Source of the DNA: Mycobacterium sp. SVM_VP21
GTDB taxonomy: Bacteria; Actinomycetota; Actinomycetes; Mycobacteriales; Mycobacteriaceae
NCBI GenBank assembly: GCA_024758765.1
Contig: CP101406.1
Coordinates: 3,100,001-3,164,000 of the forward strand
Direction: 5' to 3'
Length of the DNA stretch: 64,000 nt
Positions 19,576 to 30,656 of the stretch are shown here, in pieces. The translations under genes and the position numbers were made by a program. Every line of letters starts with the position of its first letter. Position 1 is the stretch's first letter. The notes beneath the pieces are model-generated. The model was given only the letters and a program-made list of their open reading frames with translations. It was not told the origin of the DNA and ran no database searches.

Positions 19576-20451
19576 TCAGGCCGTCGCGCGGGCCTCTTCC
19601 AACAGCGCCGCGGCGGCAAGGTGACCCAGATTGTTCGATGCCAGCGGGCTGTCGCCGGTCAGCAGCCGGCGGTCCCGGTGGACCTGACCGGTCATGGCGT
19701 CATTGACGACCGTCAACCCCTCCCGGCTCAGCAAGTCGGCGACCAGCCATCTCAGTCGACCGGGCAAGTAGCCGATCTCAAGATTGGGACCTTCGTCGAG
19801 CGCATCGGGGAACACGCACACCGAGTATCCGGCGAACGGCGACCGTTCCTTACCCACCGCGGCGGCCAGCAGTGCCGCCGGACCGTGACACAACGTGATG
19901 ATGTACCTGTCGTTGGCCAGCGCCCAATCCAGGGTCTGCTCCACCAAGGCGCTGTCAGGCAGCCCCACCACGGCACCGTGGCCACCCGGGATGAACACGG
20001 CCAGATAGTCAGAATCCGGGCCCAGCTCATTCTCGATCACCTCGGAGAGCTTTTTCGGGGCCTTGAGCTTCGATTTCAGCGCCGCATAGGTCGCGGAGAC
20101 CGCCTCGTCCTGCGCCGGCATCGCCCACAGTTCCAACTTGGCCGGGTAGCCGGAGATCGTCGCGACGTCGACCTCGAACCCGGTCTCCATCAGATGGTGT
20201 GCGGGGAGCAACATCTCGACCGGATGATTGCCGGTGGAGAACATCCGCCCGTTTTCCAGGAGCACATAGCGCTCCTCGGTCGCGATCATCAGTACCTTCC
20301 ACCGACCCCGGTAGGCGCCCTTATGGGTCACCTCGTCGAAGTCGGTTCGCGGTGCCGTGTACTGGCTCAGCGAATAGGGGGACGGGAAGAACGCGTTGTC
20401 CTCCGCGGGATCTGGAGTCGGTTCTCTGCTCAAGTCATCCGTGCTCGCCAT
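19576..20451 (-). CDS. hchA: Hsp31/HchA family chaperone-glyoxalase III (DJ-1/PfpI superfamily)
   Basis: The 291-residue protein matches class I Hsp31. N-terminal [15 protein letters not shown] precedes [17 protein letters not shown], and the nucleophile elbow is [11 protein letters not shown], with a cap region GEPNLEIG-like [14 protein letters not shown]. coli Hsp31 is a holdase and converts methylglyoxal to lactate without glutathione. It lies 31 bp downstream of fadD6 on the same strand. ATG 20451 gives the length of E. coli HchA; the frame runs further upstream into fadD6 without meaning. Confidence 0.92.
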   Translation of the reverse strand: MASTDDLSREPTPDPAEDNAFFPSPYSLSQYTAPRTDFDEVTHKGAYRGRWKVLMIATEERYVLLENGRMFSTGNHPVEMLLPAHHLMETGFEVDVATISGYPAKLELWAMPAQDEAVSATYAALKSKLKAPKKLSEVIENELGPDSDYLAVFIPGGHGAVVGLPDSALVEQTLDWALANDRYIITLCHGPAALLAAAVGKERSPFAGYSVCVFPDALDEGPNLEIGYLPGRLRWLVADLLSREGLTVVNDAMTGQVHRDRRLLTGDSPLASNNLGHLAAAALLEEARATA

Positions 20452-20482
20452 ATCCCCAAGGTACGCAGCCTTGGCCAGCCAG

Positions 20483-22270
20483 TCAGCCCTTCGGTCGCTG
20501 TCCAGCCGCCACTTCGCCGGGATAGTCGCCGTAGAAGGGCACGTAGCCTTCGCCGCGGCCGGCCAGCACGTACAGCGGGTCCTCGATCTCGGCGCCCCCG
20601 CCGCCGTAGCCCTGCTCGCGCAGCTCCACCTTGCGACTCTTGAACGTGGTGGTGTGGGCCATCGACGGCACCACCCGCACGAACAGCGGCACCGCATAGG
20701 AGGGCAGCTGGTCACAGACCACGCCGGCCAGCCCCGGCCCGTCGAAGGTCGCGCCGTCGCGCAGTTTGACCGCGGCCATCCCGGCACGGCCACCGGTACC
20801 GGGCACCTCGACGCCATAGACGGCGCACTCCTCGATAGCGTCGTCGGCGCTCAGCGCGGCCTCGACCTGCGTGGTGGCAACGTTCTCGCCCTTCCATCGG
20901 AAGGTGTCGCCGAGCCGGTCGACGAACGCGGCGTGCCCCATGCCCTGTGGGCGCATCAGGTCACCGGTGTTGAACCAGCAGTCGCCGTCGCGGAAGGCGT
21001 TGCGCACCAGCTTCTTCTCGTTGGCCTCCGGGTCGGTGTAGCCGTCGAACGGCGAGAACCGATTCACCGGGCTCAACAGCAGTCCGGGCTGGCCGGCGGG
21101 CACCCGCTGCACCCAGCCGTCCGCGCCGCGCAGCGGCAGGCCGGTGTCGGGGTCGTACTGCACGTAGGCCAGCGGTCCCGGATAGACGCCGGTGCTGCGC
21201 GGCACGTTGAACACGTTGAGGAAAGCGCTGTTGCTCTCGCTGGCGGCGTAGAACTCGCAGACCCGCTTGATGCCGAACCTATGGGTGAACTCGTCCCAGA
21301 TCTCCGGCCGCAGCCCGTTGCCGGCGATCACCCGCACCTTGTGGGCTCGATCGGTGGCCTTGGCGGGCTGGTTGAGCAGATACCGGCAGAGCTCGCCGAT
21401 GTAGACGAAGGCGGTGGCGTCCGCGGCGATCACCTCGTCCCAGAACCGCGAGGCCGAGAACGAGCGGCCCAGGGCCAGCGTGGCACCGGCGTTGAGCACC
21501 GACGACACCGCGACCGTCAGCGCGTTGTTGTGGTAGAGCGGCAGGCAGCAGTACAGCGTGTCGCTGCCGCGCAGCCGCAGCCCGATCCCGCCGAAGGTCG
21601 CCAGCGCGCGCAACCACCGGTAGTGCGTCATCACGCTGGCCTTGGGGTAGCCGGTGGTGCCGGAGGTGAAGATGTAGAACGCGGTGTCCTTGGCCAGCAC
21701 CGCGTTCACCGATGCGGGGTTGCCGTCCGGTGCCGTGGCGGCCAGCCGCCGGAACTCCTCGATGGTCACCGGCACATCGGGGCAGCCGCACTCTTTGACG
21801 GGATCGACCAGGTCGGACTCGGCGATCAGCAGCGTGCAGTTCAGCACCCCCAGGCTGTGGGCCAGCACGTCACCGCGCTGGTGGTAGTTGAGCATGCCGG
21901 CGACCCCACCGCACTTGGCGACGGCCAGCATCATCAACACCGCGTCCGGGGAGTTGCGCAGCATGATCCCGACGACGTCGCCGTGGCCGACGCCGCGCGC
22001 AGCCAGCACGGCGGCGTAGCGGTTGACGGTCTCGTTGGCTTCACGGTAGGTCAGTTGCTGCTCGCCGAACCGGATGAAGACCCGGTCACCGACTTGGGCC
22101 GCGCGGTCCTGGAAGACCTTGCCGATCGAGGCCTTGGAGGTGGGGCGGGCTCGCAGTCCGGTCCACAGCCCGCGCAGGATGGTCGGCCCGTCGGCCAACA
22201 GGCGGGGGGTGCGGGCCAGAACGTCGACCAGTCCCACCTGGGTGACGGTGCCGGAGTCGTGGTCGGACAC
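20483..22270 (-). CDS. fadD6: Very-long-chain/fatty acyl-CoA synthetase of the FATP type
   Basis: The 595-residue ANL-superfamily ligase has the AMP-binding loop [12 protein letters not shown] (about residue 205), [15 protein letters not shown] and [14 protein letters not shown]. The overall pattern is of the FATP/very-long-chain branch, as in Rv1206 (FadD6). It activates fatty acids to acyl-CoA with ATP. hchA follows 31 bp downstream; the LOG-family gene ends 32 bp upstream of its start. Confidence 0.94.
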   Translation of the reverse strand: MSDHDSGTVTQVGLVDVLARTPRLLADGPTILRGLWTGLRARPTSKASIGKVFQDRAAQVGDRVFIRFGEQQLTYREANETVNRYAAVLAARGVGHGDVVGIMLRNSPDAVLMMLAVAKCGGVAGMLNYHQRGDVLAHSLGVLNCTLLIAESDLVDPVKECGCPDVPVTIEEFRRLAATAPDGNPASVNAVLAKDTAFYIFTSGTTGYPKASVMTHYRWLRALATFGGIGLRLRGSDTLYCCLPLYHNNALTVAVSSVLNAGATLALGRSFSASRFWDEVIAADATAFVYIGELCRYLLNQPAKATDRAHKVRVIAGNGLRPEIWDEFTHRFGIKRVCEFYAASESNSAFLNVFNVPRSTGVYPGPLAYVQYDPDTGLPLRGADGWVQRVPAGQPGLLLSPVNRFSPFDGYTDPEANEKKLVRNAFRDGDCWFNTGDLMRPQGMGHAAFVDRLGDTFRWKGENVATTQVEAALSADDAIEECAVYGVEVPGTGGRAGMAAVKLRDGATFDGPGLAGVVCDQLPSYAVPLFVRVVPSMAHTTTFKSRKVELREQGYGGGGAEIEDPLYVLAGRGEGYVPFYGDYPGEVAAGQRPKG

Positions 22271-22302
22271 GTTATCGCCTCATTTCGCCGAAAATCGAGA
22301 GC

Positions 22303-22866
22303 TTAATCGGTACCGGCGGTACCGGGTGAACAGGCGTCCAGCGCCGCCTCCAACTCGCCGAACACCAGCAGGCGGTCCATCGCACGCCGCGACACGAACC
22401 CGGTATCGATCAGGCCGGACAACCACGTCCACAGCCCCTCGTAGTGGCCGTCGGGGTCCAGCAGCACCACCTCTTTGTCGTGCATGCCCAGATACCCGGC
22501 GGTCCATGTTTCGAACAGCTCTTCCAGCGTGCCGATGCCGCCGGGAAGGGTCAGGAATGCGTCGGCGCGATCGTCCATCACCTGTTTCCGCTCGCGCATG
22601 GTGTCGGTGACGATCAGCTCGTCGGCGTCGACGTCGGCCACCTCGCGGTGCAGCAGCGCCTTGGGGATGACCCCGACGGTATGCCCGCCGCGCTCGCGGG
22701 CGGCCACGGCCAGCGCGCCCATCGCCGAGACGTTGCCACCTCCCCACACCAGCGTCCAACCCCGCTCGGCGATCGCCGCACCGACTTTGGCGGCCAGCGC
22801 CAGCAGTGCCGGATCGTTGGGGCCCGACGCGCAGTAGACACAGACCGCCCATTCGCTGCACCGCAC
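22303..22866 (-). CDS. LOG family protein, cytokinin riboside 5'-monophosphate phosphoribohydrolase (Rv1205-like)
   Basis: The 187-residue Rossmann protein contains the LOG signatures VYCASGPND, VWGGGNVSAMG, MRERKQVMDD and PGGIGTLEE. LOG enzymes release free adenine-type cytokinins from the nucleotide. The homologue Rv1205 of M. tuberculosis makes cytokinins and is targeted by the Pup-proteasome; its accumulation sensitises cells to nitric oxide. Start is GTG 22866. It is divergent from the ATPase gene with only 46 bp between starts. Confidence 0.93.
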   Translation of the reverse strand: MRCSEWAVCVYCASGPNDPALLALAAKVGAAIAERGWTLVWGGGNVSAMGALAVAARERGGHTVGVIPKALLHREVADVDADELIVTDTMRERKQVMDDRADAFLTLPGGIGTLEELFETWTAGYLGMHDKEVVLLDPDGHYEGLWTWLSGLIDTGFVSRRAMDRLLVFGELEAALDACSPGTAGTD

Positions 22867-22912
22867 ACCGAAAGGCTATCGGGCGGTTGGCTCAGACCGT
22901 AAACTCTCGGCG

Positions 22913-24955
22913 ATGCCGATCCGGTGGAACGTCCCCGAGCATTCGGCGGCGTTGCATCAGCTCACCGCAGCACTCGACCCCGACGGGCCTCGGGCCGGCG
23001 CGGTGGTGCTCGGGCCCGACGGGTGTGGCAAGTCCACCCTGGCCCGGTTAGCGGCTGAGGATTACGCCGGCCGCCATCCCGGGACCCGGGTGTGCTGGGT
23101 GATCGGCACCCCCGCCGAGCGCGCCGTGCCGTTCGGCGCCTTCAGCCATCTGGTTGCGGTGGCCGATCTCGGCAAGCCCGCCGCGCTGCTGCGGGCGGCG
23201 CGGGCTTCGTTGGTCGATGCGGTGGGCGATCTCCTGCTGGTGGTCGACGACGCGCATCTCCTCGACATCTTGTCGGCGACGCTGGTCTATCAGCTGGCGC
23301 TGACCGGGACGGCCCGAGTGATCGTCACCGGGCGCGCCGACTGCTCCCCTGCGCCTTCGCCGCCGATCACCGCGCTGTGGGGCGATGATCTGCTGACCCG
23401 CATCGACATCACCGCCCCAGATGAGGCGAGTGAGGCCGATCGCGACGTGGATGCCTTCGTGGCCGGGTTGCCGGCTGACGCGCGTTCGGTGCTGGACTAC
23501 CTGGCCGTCTTCGAGCCGCTGGCGCTGGTCGATCTGATCGGCCTCACCAACGCCGACGCGGTCCGCCGGGCCGAGGAGCTGGGCGCGGTGGAGACCCGCG
23601 CTCGCGGCGGCCGCGAACCGGACCCGGTGGTCTACACCGCTCACCCGCTGTTCGCCGAGCGTGCGCGGGACGCTCTCGGAGTCGACGATGCGCGTGCCCG
23701 GCGTACCGAAGTGGTCGGCGTGCTGGCAGGCCGGCCCTGCGCACACGTCGGCGAGCAGCTGCGGCTGGCGGCGCTGGCCGCCGACAGCGACGCGCCCCAG
23801 CCCGCCGCCGAGGTGGTGGACGCCGCCCAGCAGGCGTTGCGGCTGGGCGACCTGCAACTGGGCGAGCGGCTGGCCCGGCACGCCCTGGATCGGTCGGACG
23901 GACTGCCGGCCCGACTGGCATTGGCGCACGCGCTGGGCTGGCAGGGCCGCGGGCGCGACGCCGACGCGGTCCTGGCGGCGGTCGACCCATCCGGGCTGAG
24001 CGAGCCGGAGTTGATGGCTTGGGCGCTGCCGCGGGCCGCCAATCAGTTCTTCATGCTGGGCGAGCCCGAACGCGCCTCCGCTTTCCTGGCCGCCACCCGT
24101 GGCCGGGTGACCGGCACCGCCCCACGCATCACCCTGGACGCGCTCGGCGCCACCTTCGCCATGAATGCCGGAAACATCGGCCGCGCCGTCGAGGCCGCCA
24201 CCGCGGTACTGGCCGATCCGGCCGCCGACGACATGGCGGTGGCCTGGGCGGGCAGCGCGGCAGCCCTGTGCGCGGCGCGGTCCGGCCACTTGGACGACGT
24301 CGGCCCCCTGGCGCGCCGTGCGTTGGACGCCGAACATCCCGGAGTGCTGCGGTTCACCATCGGGCTCGCCGAGATCACCGCGCTGCTGATGACCGAACGG
24401 CTCGCCGAGGCCCGCGAACTGGCTTGGCAGTTCACCGATTTCGCCGAGCTGTCCCAGCCCGGCCGGGCGATCGGCGAGGTGCTGGTGGCGCAGGTGATGA
24501 TCGCCGCCGAAGAGTACGACGCTGCGATCAAGCTGCTGGCGCCGGCCGCGGCCACCCTGGAACGCACCGGCTACTCGTGGGGACCGCTGTCGCTGACGCT
24601 GCTGGCAACCGCACTGTCCCGCCAGACCGACATCGCCGGCGCGGCAAAGGCGTTGAGCCGGGCCGAATCCCGGCACGGCACCAAATCAGCGCTGTTCGCC
24701 CCGGAGCTCGGGATGGCGCGGGCTTGGCAACGGGCCTGCATGCGCGATCAGCATGGGGCGATCGCCGCGGCCCGGGAAGCCGCCCGGATGGCCGAGCGCA
24801 CCGGACAGTCGGCGGTGGCGTTGCAGGCCTGGGACACCGCCGCCCAGCTCGGCGATGCCCGGGCCGTCGACCCGCTGATCCGGCTGTCCAACGAGGTCGA
24901 CTGCGCGTTCGGCCGGACCGCGTTGACCCGGGCCCGTGCCTTGCTGTCGCCCTGA
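22913..24955 (+). CDS. AAA/STAND-like ATPase with helical repeats (Rv1204c-like)
   Basis: The 680-residue protein has Walker A GPDGCGKST (about 34-42), Walker B-like LLLVVDDAHLLD (about 101-112) and a long Ala/Leu-rich C-terminal half with TPR-like helices (from about 270). It looks like a MalT/LuxR-type sensor ATPase, but no terminal helix-turn-helix is visible, so it is probably not a DNA-binding regulator by itself. Rv1204c holds the same place next to the LOG gene but is shorter as I remember it. Its ligand is unknown. Confidence 0.82.
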   Translation: MPIRWNVPEHSAALHQLTAALDPDGPRAGAVVLGPDGCGKSTLARLAAEDYAGRHPGTRVCWVIGTPAERAVPFGAFSHLVAVADLGKPAALLRAARASLVDAVGDLLLVVDDAHLLDILSATLVYQLALTGTARVIVTGRADCSPAPSPPITALWGDDLLTRIDITAPDEASEADRDVDAFVAGLPADARSVLDYLAVFEPLALVDLIGLTNADAVRRAEELGAVETRARGGREPDPVVYTAHPLFAERARDALGVDDARARRTEVVGVLAGRPCAHVGEQLRLAALAADSDAPQPAAEVVDAAQQALRLGDLQLGERLARHALDRSDGLPARLALAHALGWQGRGRDADAVLAAVDPSGLSEPELMAWALPRAANQFFMLGEPERASAFLAATRGRVTGTAPRITLDALGATFAMNAGNIGRAVEAATAVLADPAADDMAVAWAGSAAALCAARSGHLDDVGPLARRALDAEHPGVLRFTIGLAEITALLMTERLAEARELAWQFTDFAELSQPGRAIGEVLVAQVMIAAEEYDAAIKLLAPAAATLERTGYSWGPLSLTLLATALSRQTDIAGAAKALSRAESRHGTKSALFAPELGMARAWQRACMRDQHGAIAAAREAARMAERTGQSAVALQAWDTAAQLGDARAVDPLIRLSNEVDCAFGRTALTRARALLSP

Positions 24956-24956
24956 G

Positions 24957-25087
24957 TGCACACTCAACGCCGCGGTTGCACACTCAACCGCTGCCCACGC
25001 CGCGATCCTCCACCGGTGCTCACCGTCAACGGATCCCCATCTGCCGCCGAATGCCGTTGATTGTGCAACCGCGGCGTTGACTGTGCA
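24957..25087. repeat. 32-nt inverted repeat between convergent genes
   Basis: Bases 24957-24988 and 25056-25087 are inverse copies with two mismatches and a 67-nt spacer. Within the left arm TGCACACTCAAC is itself a tandem duplicate around GCCGCGG. It lies between the stops of the ATPase gene and dapE. It may act as a bidirectional terminator; the sequence looks like a dispersed element rather than a simple terminator. Confidence 0.8.
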
Positions 25088-25134
25088 TCCGGACCCCGGG
25101 CGGAGCCGGGCGAGGCGAGTCGCCGCGGCGGTGC

Positions 25135-26220
25135 TCAGCCGGTGAGGAAACCGCGCAGCAGCTCGGCCACCGCGCTGATCTGCTCGACCGGCACCCGCTC
25201 GTCGACGGTGTGGGCAAGGTTGGGATCACCGGGGCCGTAGTTGACCGCGGGGATGCCGCGGGCAGCGAATCGGGACACGTCGGTCCAGCCGTACTTGGCC
25301 CGCACCTGTCCGTCCGCGGCGGCCACCAGTGCGGCGGCGGCGGGTGCGGTGAGCCCCGGCAGAGCGCCGGCTGCGGCATCGGTCTGCTCGATCATGACGT
25401 GCAGGCCGTCGAACACCTCCTGCACGTGGATCAGCGCCTCGTGCGGCGTGCGGTCCGGGGCGAAGCGGAAGTTCACGGTCACGCTCGCGGTATCGGGGAT
25501 GACGTTGCCGGCCACCCCGCCGTCGATGCGCACCGCCGACAGGCCCTCGCGGTAGACGCAGCCGTCGATGTCGATGCTGCGCGGCTGGTAGGCGGCTAGC
25601 CGATTCAGCACCGCCCCCAGTTTGTGGATGGCGTTGTCGCCCAGCCAGGAGCGTGCCGAATGCGCCCGGGTGCCGGTCGCGGTGACGACGACCCGCAGTG
25701 TGCCCTGGCAGCCGGCCTCGATGTAGCCGCCGGTGGGCTCACCGAGGATGGCCAGGTCAGCCGCCAGCCAATCCGGCAGGTTGCGTTCGATGCGACCCAG
25801 CCCGTTGGCGGCCGCCTCGATCTCCTCGCAGTCGTAGAACACGCAAGTCAGATCGTGCACGGGCTCGGTGAGGGTGGCGGCCAGATGCAGGAAGACGGCG
25901 ACACCGGATTTCATGTCGACGGTCCCGCAACCGTGCAGCACGTCGCCCTCGTCGGGGGTGGTGGTGCGCCGGCTGGGCAGGTTACCGGCCGCCGGCACGG
26001 TGTCCAGGTGCCCGGCCAGCAACACCCGGGTCGGGCGTCCCAGGTGGGTGCGGGCCAGTACCGCGTCGCCGTCGCGGACGATCTCGAACCCGGGCGCCTG
26101 CGCCCGCAGTGCGGCTTCGACCTCGTCGGCGATACGGGCTTCGTGCCGCGACTCGCTGGGAATGTCCACCAGGGCTGCGGTCAGGGCAATCGGGTCGGAG
26201 TGCAGGTCCAGCACAGACAC
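25135..26220 (-). CDS. dapE: Succinyl-diaminopimelate desuccinylase
   Basis: The 361-residue M20 metallopeptidase has the zinc-site motifs [17 protein letters not shown] and the catalytic-base segment YDCEEIE, with a lid domain between. It hydrolyses N-succinyl-LL-diaminopimelate to LL-diaminopimelate and succinate for lysine and peptidoglycan. It corresponds to Rv1202. It is divergent from dapD, which acts two steps earlier, sharing a 105-bp promoter region that holds a conserved-looking inverted repeat. Confidence 0.95.
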   Translation of the reverse strand: MSVLDLHSDPIALTAALVDIPSESRHEARIADEVEAALRAQAPGFEIVRDGDAVLARTHLGRPTRVLLAGHLDTVPAAGNLPSRRTTTPDEGDVLHGCGTVDMKSGVAVFLHLAATLTEPVHDLTCVFYDCEEIEAAANGLGRIERNLPDWLAADLAILGEPTGGYIEAGCQGTLRVVVTATGTRAHSARSWLGDNAIHKLGAVLNRLAAYQPRSIDIDGCVYREGLSAVRIDGGVAGNVIPDTASVTVNFRFAPDRTPHEALIHVQEVFDGLHVMIEQTDAAAGALPGLTAPAAAALVAAADGQVRAKYGWTDVSRFAARGIPAVNYGPGDPNLAHTVDERVPVEQISAVAELLRGFLTG

Positions 26221-26244
26221 AGCCTAGTGGGTGCGCTTCCCCGC

Positions 26245-26302
26245 CGAGCAGACGCAGAATCGCACGCGAGGGGCCGCCAAAAGGCGATTCTGTGTCTGCT
26301 CG
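26245..26302. repeat. 19-nt inverted repeat in the dapE/dapD promoter region
   Basis: Bases 26245-26263 (CGAGCAGACGCAGAATCGC) are inverse to 26284-26302 with a single mismatch; the loop is 20 nt. The element occupies the centre of the divergent dapE-dapD intergenic region. It could be a regulatory hairpin or a dispersed intergenic element. Confidence 0.75.
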
Positions 26303-26325
26303 CGGCAAAAGGTAGCCTGACCGGC

Positions 26326-27270
26326 GTGACTGGAGCTTCGGGCGTCGGGGTAGCGACGCTGGCCGCAGACGGATCTGTGCTCGACACCTGGTTTCCCGCA
26401 CCGCAGTTGGGCGGCCCGGGCCAGGCCGGGACCACCCGCCTTGGCGCGGACGAGGTGCCCGCCGAACTGGCCGGACTGCTCGGAGCCGACGAGGACCGCG
26501 GCACCGAGACGGTCGCGGTGCGCACCGTGATCGGGTCGCTGGACGACACCGCCGTCGACGCCTACGACGCCTACCTGCGCCTGCACCTACTCTCGCATCG
26601 ACTGGTGGTGCCGCACGGGCTCAATGCCGGCGGACTGTTCGGTGTGCTGACCAACGTGGTGTGGACCAACTACGGGCCGTGCGCCGTCGAGGGCTTCGAG
26701 TCGACGCGTGCCCGGTTGCGCCGGCGCGGCCCGGTGACCGTCTACGGGGTGGACAAGTTCCCCCGCATGGTCGACTACGTGCTGCCCTCCGGCGTGCGCA
26801 TTGCCGACGCCGACCGGGTGCGCCTAGGTGCGCACCTGGCGTCGGGGACCACGGTGATGCACGAAGGATTCGTCAACTTCAACGCGGGCACCCTGGGCGC
26901 CTCGATGGTCGAAGGCCGCATCTCGGCCGGTGTGGTGGTCGGCGACGGCTCCGACGTCGGCGGCGGCGCGTCGATCATGGGCACGCTGTCCGGCGGTGGG
27001 ACCCAGGTGATTTCGATCGGCAAGCGCTGTTTGCTGGGCGCGAACGCCGGATTGGGCATCCCGCTGGGCGACGACTGCGTGGTCGAGGCCGGGCTCTACG
27101 TCACCGCCGGAACCAAGGTCACCCTGCCCGACGGCAGCACGGCCAAGGCCCGTGACCTGGCCGGCCGGAACAATCTGCTGTTCCGCCGCAACTCGCAGAC
27201 CGGCGCGGTCGAGGTGGTGGCCCGCGACGGTCAGGGCATCGCGCTCAACGAAGACCTGCACGCCAACTAG
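26326..27270 (+). CDS. dapD: Tetrahydrodipicolinate N-succinyltransferase
   Basis: The 314-residue protein has a C-terminal left-handed beta-helix with hexapeptide turns ([20 protein letters not shown]) typical of actinobacterial DapD. It transfers succinate from succinyl-CoA to tetrahydrodipicolinate in lysine/meso-DAP synthesis. It matches Rv1201c. The GTG at 26326 begins the conserved N-terminus ([11 protein letters not shown]); the open frame upstream covers the repeat and dapE antisense and is not coding. Confidence 0.95.
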   Translation: MTGASGVGVATLAADGSVLDTWFPAPQLGGPGQAGTTRLGADEVPAELAGLLGADEDRGTETVAVRTVIGSLDDTAVDAYDAYLRLHLLSHRLVVPHGLNAGGLFGVLTNVVWTNYGPCAVEGFESTRARLRRRGPVTVYGVDKFPRMVDYVLPSGVRIADADRVRLGAHLASGTTVMHEGFVNFNAGTLGASMVEGRISAGVVVGDGSDVGGGASIMGTLSGGGTQVISIGKRCLLGANAGLGIPLGDDCVVEAGLYVTAGTKVTLPDGSTAKARDLAGRNNLLFRRNSQTGAVEVVARDGQGIALNEDLHAN

Positions 27271-30164
27271 ACCAGCGCCTCCTCCGGGGCGCGCTGGATC
27301 GGTTGCGGCCAGGGCTGCGGAACCGGCCGCGGCCGCACGATCTGCGGCCACCAGAACCAGCGCCCGAGCAGGGTCGCAACCGACGGTGTCATCAGCGACC
27401 GCACGATCAAGGTGTCGAAGAGCAGGCCCAGCCCGATGGTCGTGCCGACCTGGCCGATCACGATCAAGGCGCTGACCGCCATGGAGGCCATGGTGAAGGC
27501 GAACACCAGACCCGCGGCCGTGACCACGGCGCCGGTGCCGACCATGGCGCGAATCAGCCCGGTGTGCAGGCCCGCGTGGATCTCCTCCTTGATCCGCGAG
27601 ACCAGCAGTAGGTTGTAATCCGCGCCGACGGCGAGCAGCACGATGACCGACATCGGTAGCACCATCCAGTGCAGCGGGATGCCCACGACGTGTTGCCAGA
27701 GCAGCACTGACAGGCCGAACGCCGAACCGAGGCTGAGCACCACCGTGCCGACGATCACCGTCGCGGCGACCACGGCGCGGGTCAACACCATCATGATGAT
27801 GAAGATCAGGATCAGTGCGGCCGTCGCCACGATCAGCAAGTCGTAGTTGGCGCCCTGCTGCATGTCGTAGAACATCGCCGCACTGCCGCCGAGGTAGATC
27901 TTGGCCCCCTCGAACGGTGTGCCCTTGATCGCGTCGGCTGCCGCGACCTTCAGCGGTTCGACGCGCGATATTCCCTCCGGCGTCAACGGATCACCCTGGT
28001 GAATGATGGTGAACCGCACCGCATGACCGTCCGGCGACATGAACAGCTTGATGCCGCGTTTGAAGTCGGCGGTGTCGAAGGCCTCCGGCGGCAGGTAGAA
28101 CGAATCGTCGTTCTTGGCGGCGTCGAACGCCTCGCCCATCGCGGTGGAGTTCTTCTGCATCGCGATGTTCTGGTCCTGCTGGGCCTTCTGCACCTGGTAC
28201 TGGTTGAGCAACGTCTGCTTCTGATTTTTCATCGACTGGATCTGCGCCGGCATCACCGCGACCATCCGTGGCATCAACTCGGCCATGCGCTGCATGTCCG
28301 GCACGATCTCATCGAAGTCGGCAGACATGGTGTCGACGCCATCGAGGGCGTCGAAGATCGACCGCAACGACCAGCAGATGGGGATGTCGAAGCAGTGCGG
28401 CTCCCAGTAGAAATAGTTGCGGAACACCCGGAAGAAGTCGTCGAAATCGGCCATGTGATCGCGCATTTCGCCGATGTCGACCGCCGTGTTCGACATCTTG
28501 TCGGCCATCCGCTGCGACACCTCGGCCAGATCCTGCTGGATGCTCATCATCTCGGTCATCGAGTCGATGCTGGCCTGCAGGTCGTCGGCCTGCTTGAGCA
28601 GGTTCTCCAGGTTGGTCTGCATGTAGTCGTTGTTCATCAGCTGGGCCGTGCCGCTTTGGCCGACGGTGTACGGGATCGTGGAATGTTTGATCGGGTCCCC
28701 GTCGGGGCGGGTGATGGTCTGCACCTGGGCGATGCCGTGCACGCTCTTGAGGGCCTTGGCGATCTTGTCGATCACCAGGAAGTCCGCCGGGTTACGCAGA
28801 TCCCGTTCGGTTTCGATCATCATCAGGTCCGGGTTCATCTTCGCCTGGGAGAAGTGCCGGAACGCCGCGGAATAGCCCACGTTGGCCGCGACGTCATCGG
28901 GCAGGTAGATGCGGTCGTTGTAGCTCGTGTGGTACCCGGGCAGCGTGAGCAGGCCGATCAGTGCCGCTGCGACGGCGGCCACCAGGATCGCTCCGGGCCA
29001 GCGGACGGTGGCAGTACCGACCCGGTGCCACCCGGTCGACCGGGCGACGCGCTTGGGTTCCAGCACACGACCGAAGCGACTGCACACCGAGATGACTGCG
29101 GGCCCCAGGGTCAACGCGGCGGCGACCACGATCACCATGCCGATCGACAGCGGGAAGCCCATCGTCTGGAAGTACGGCAGCCGAGTGAAGTGCAGGCAGA
29201 AGGTGGCCCCGGCAATGGTCAGCCCGGAGGCCAACACCACATGCGCGGTTCCGTGGAACATGCTGTAGTAAGCGGTTTCTCGGTCCTCGCCGGCCTTACG
29301 CGCCTCCTGATATCGACCGATCAGGAAGATCGCGTAGTCGGTGGAGGCGGCGATGGCCAGCGTCACCAGCATGTTGGTCGCGAAGGTCGTCAGACCGAAC
29401 AGGTTGTGGAATCCCAGGAATGCCACCAACCCTCGGGCGGCCGACAGTTCGAAGACGACCATGAGCAGCACGATCAGCGTGGTGATGATGGATCGGTAGA
29501 CGCCCAACAACATCACCGTGATGACGGCGAAGGTGAGCATCTCGATGGTTTCCATGCTCTTGTCGCCGACGTGGTTCTGGTCGGAACTTGTTGCCGCCGG
29601 CCCCGTCACGTAGGCCTTCACTCCGGCGGGGGCGCGCCCTTCGGACGCGATGTGGCGCACCGCGTCCACCGACTCGTTGGCCAGCGTCTCCCCCTGGTCG
29701 CCGGCGATGTAGACCTGAACGTAGGCGGCCTTGCCGTCGGCGCTCTGGGCGCCCTTGGCAGTCAGTGTGTCGCCCCAGAAGTCTTGGACGTGCTGCACGT
29801 GAGCGGTGTCGGCACGCAGATCGCGCACCATCTGGTCATAGAACTCGTGTGCGGCCGCGCCCAGCGGCTCGTCGCCTTCGAGCACGATCATCACCGAGCT
29901 GGAAGTGTCGTACTCGTGAAACACTTTTCCGACGCGCTTGGTGGCGATCATCGACGGTGCGTCGTTGGGGCTCATCGACACCGCGCGCAGCTTGCCGACT
30001 TCCTCGAGCTGCGGCACGACGACGTTCAGTACGGCAACGAAGGCGATCCAGGCCAGGATGATCGGCACCGCGAACGTCCGGATGAATCGGGGTAGCCGCG
30101 GGCGCGCAGCGTGACGTGCCGCCGGAACGGGTTCGGTCGGCGCTCCGGCCGTCGGCGCGCTCAT
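27267..30164 (-). CDS. mmpL: RND-type lipid/siderophore exporter of the MmpL4/MmpL5 type
   Basis: The 965-residue protein has twelve membrane helices and two periplasmic domains. The second domain carries a long coiled-coil hairpin (about residues 500-680) with CFDIPIC, the MmpL4/5-type tip disulfide. The proton-relay Asp-Tyr pairs are in [14 protein letters not shown] and [12 protein letters not shown]. The start ATG 30164 overlaps the mmpS stop (ATGA). MmpL4/5 with MmpS4/5 export mycobactins and some drugs. The substrate is not deducible here. It converges on dapD with stops overlapping by 4 bp. Confidence 0.92.
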   Translation of the reverse strand: MSAPTAGAPTEPVPAARHAARPRLPRFIRTFAVPIILAWIAFVAVLNVVVPQLEEVGKLRAVSMSPNDAPSMIATKRVGKVFHEYDTSSSVMIVLEGDEPLGAAAHEFYDQMVRDLRADTAHVQHVQDFWGDTLTAKGAQSADGKAAYVQVYIAGDQGETLANESVDAVRHIASEGRAPAGVKAYVTGPAATSSDQNHVGDKSMETIEMLTFAVITVMLLGVYRSIITTLIVLLMVVFELSAARGLVAFLGFHNLFGLTTFATNMLVTLAIAASTDYAIFLIGRYQEARKAGEDRETAYYSMFHGTAHVVLASGLTIAGATFCLHFTRLPYFQTMGFPLSIGMVIVVAAALTLGPAVISVCSRFGRVLEPKRVARSTGWHRVGTATVRWPGAILVAAVAAALIGLLTLPGYHTSYNDRIYLPDDVAANVGYSAAFRHFSQAKMNPDLMMIETERDLRNPADFLVIDKIAKALKSVHGIAQVQTITRPDGDPIKHSTIPYTVGQSGTAQLMNNDYMQTNLENLLKQADDLQASIDSMTEMMSIQQDLAEVSQRMADKMSNTAVDIGEMRDHMADFDDFFRVFRNYFYWEPHCFDIPICWSLRSIFDALDGVDTMSADFDEIVPDMQRMAELMPRMVAVMPAQIQSMKNQKQTLLNQYQVQKAQQDQNIAMQKNSTAMGEAFDAAKNDDSFYLPPEAFDTADFKRGIKLFMSPDGHAVRFTIIHQGDPLTPEGISRVEPLKVAAADAIKGTPFEGAKIYLGGSAAMFYDMQQGANYDLLIVATAALILIFIIMMVLTRAVVAATVIVGTVVLSLGSAFGLSVLLWQHVVGIPLHWMVLPMSVIVLLAVGADYNLLLVSRIKEEIHAGLHTGLIRAMVGTGAVVTAAGLVFAFTMASMAVSALIVIGQVGTTIGLGLLFDTLIVRSLMTPSVATLLGRWFWWPQIVRPRPVPQPWPQPIQRAPEEALV

Positions 30165-30586
30165 GCGGCCTTCACAAAGCAGAAGGTTTCGGCGTTCACT
30201 CCGGTAGCCGTCCTTTCCTGTTTGACCTCGTCGTCGACGGTCACCCGGCAGCTGATGCTGTCGCCGTCGCCCTGGGCCAGGATGTTGGGCATCACCGAGG
30301 GCAAGGTGGTCTGCAGCGTCAGAGTCCACGGCAACGCCACACCGGCGACGCGCTGCGGCTTACCTTCGAGGTCCATGTAGTTGATGACGGCCGTGGTGCC
30401 CGAGCCGAAGATCTCGTATGTCACGAACTTCGGGTTGAAGTCTTCGGCGTTATCCGAGGACAGGTCGGTCACCACGACCGGATGCGCCCCGAACACTGTC
30501 CGCAGCTGGGCGACGGTGAGAGCTCCTGCCGCGACTGCCGTCACAATCAAAGCGGGCAGCCAAACCCGGCTGATCAGCCTTTTCAT
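30161..30586 (-). CDS. mmpS: MmpS family membrane accessory protein
   Basis: The 141-residue protein has one N-terminal membrane helix (about 7-27) and a periplasmic beta-sandwich with [21 protein letters not shown] and a disulfide-capable Cys pair, as in MmpS4/5. ATG 30586 is preferred because GGAAGG lies 6 nt upstream; the GTG two codons earlier is too close to it. It partners the overlapping mmpL gene in an exporter complex. The divergent tetR gene is probably its regulator, by analogy with Rv0678-mmpS5-mmpL5 (there MarR-type). Confidence 0.92.
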   Translation of the reverse strand: MKRLISRVWLPALIVTAVAAGALTVAQLRTVFGAHPVVVTDLSSDNAEDFNPKFVTYEIFGSGTTAVINYMDLEGKPQRVAGVALPWTLTLQTTLPSVMPNILAQGDGDSISCRVTVDDEVKQERTATGVNAETFCFVKAA

Positions 30587-30656
30587 CGTCACCTTCCCCG
30601 ACGTTGACCAGGCCGGTCGCCGTCTCCACTCCCGGTAGCTAAGCTAACTATGTAAG

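Noticed and set aside
20396..22306. Long open frame antisense to fadD6
   Set aside because: Fully covers a conserved FadD6 gene; the composition is that of a GC-shadow frame.
25624..27270. A 548-residue DapD
   Set aside because: The extra N-terminal part is antisense to dapE and contains the repeat; the conserved start is GTG 26326.
27999..30095. Long open frame (about 700 codons) antisense to mmpL
   Set aside because: His/Arg/Gln-rich translation without family features, entirely within a clear mmpL gene.
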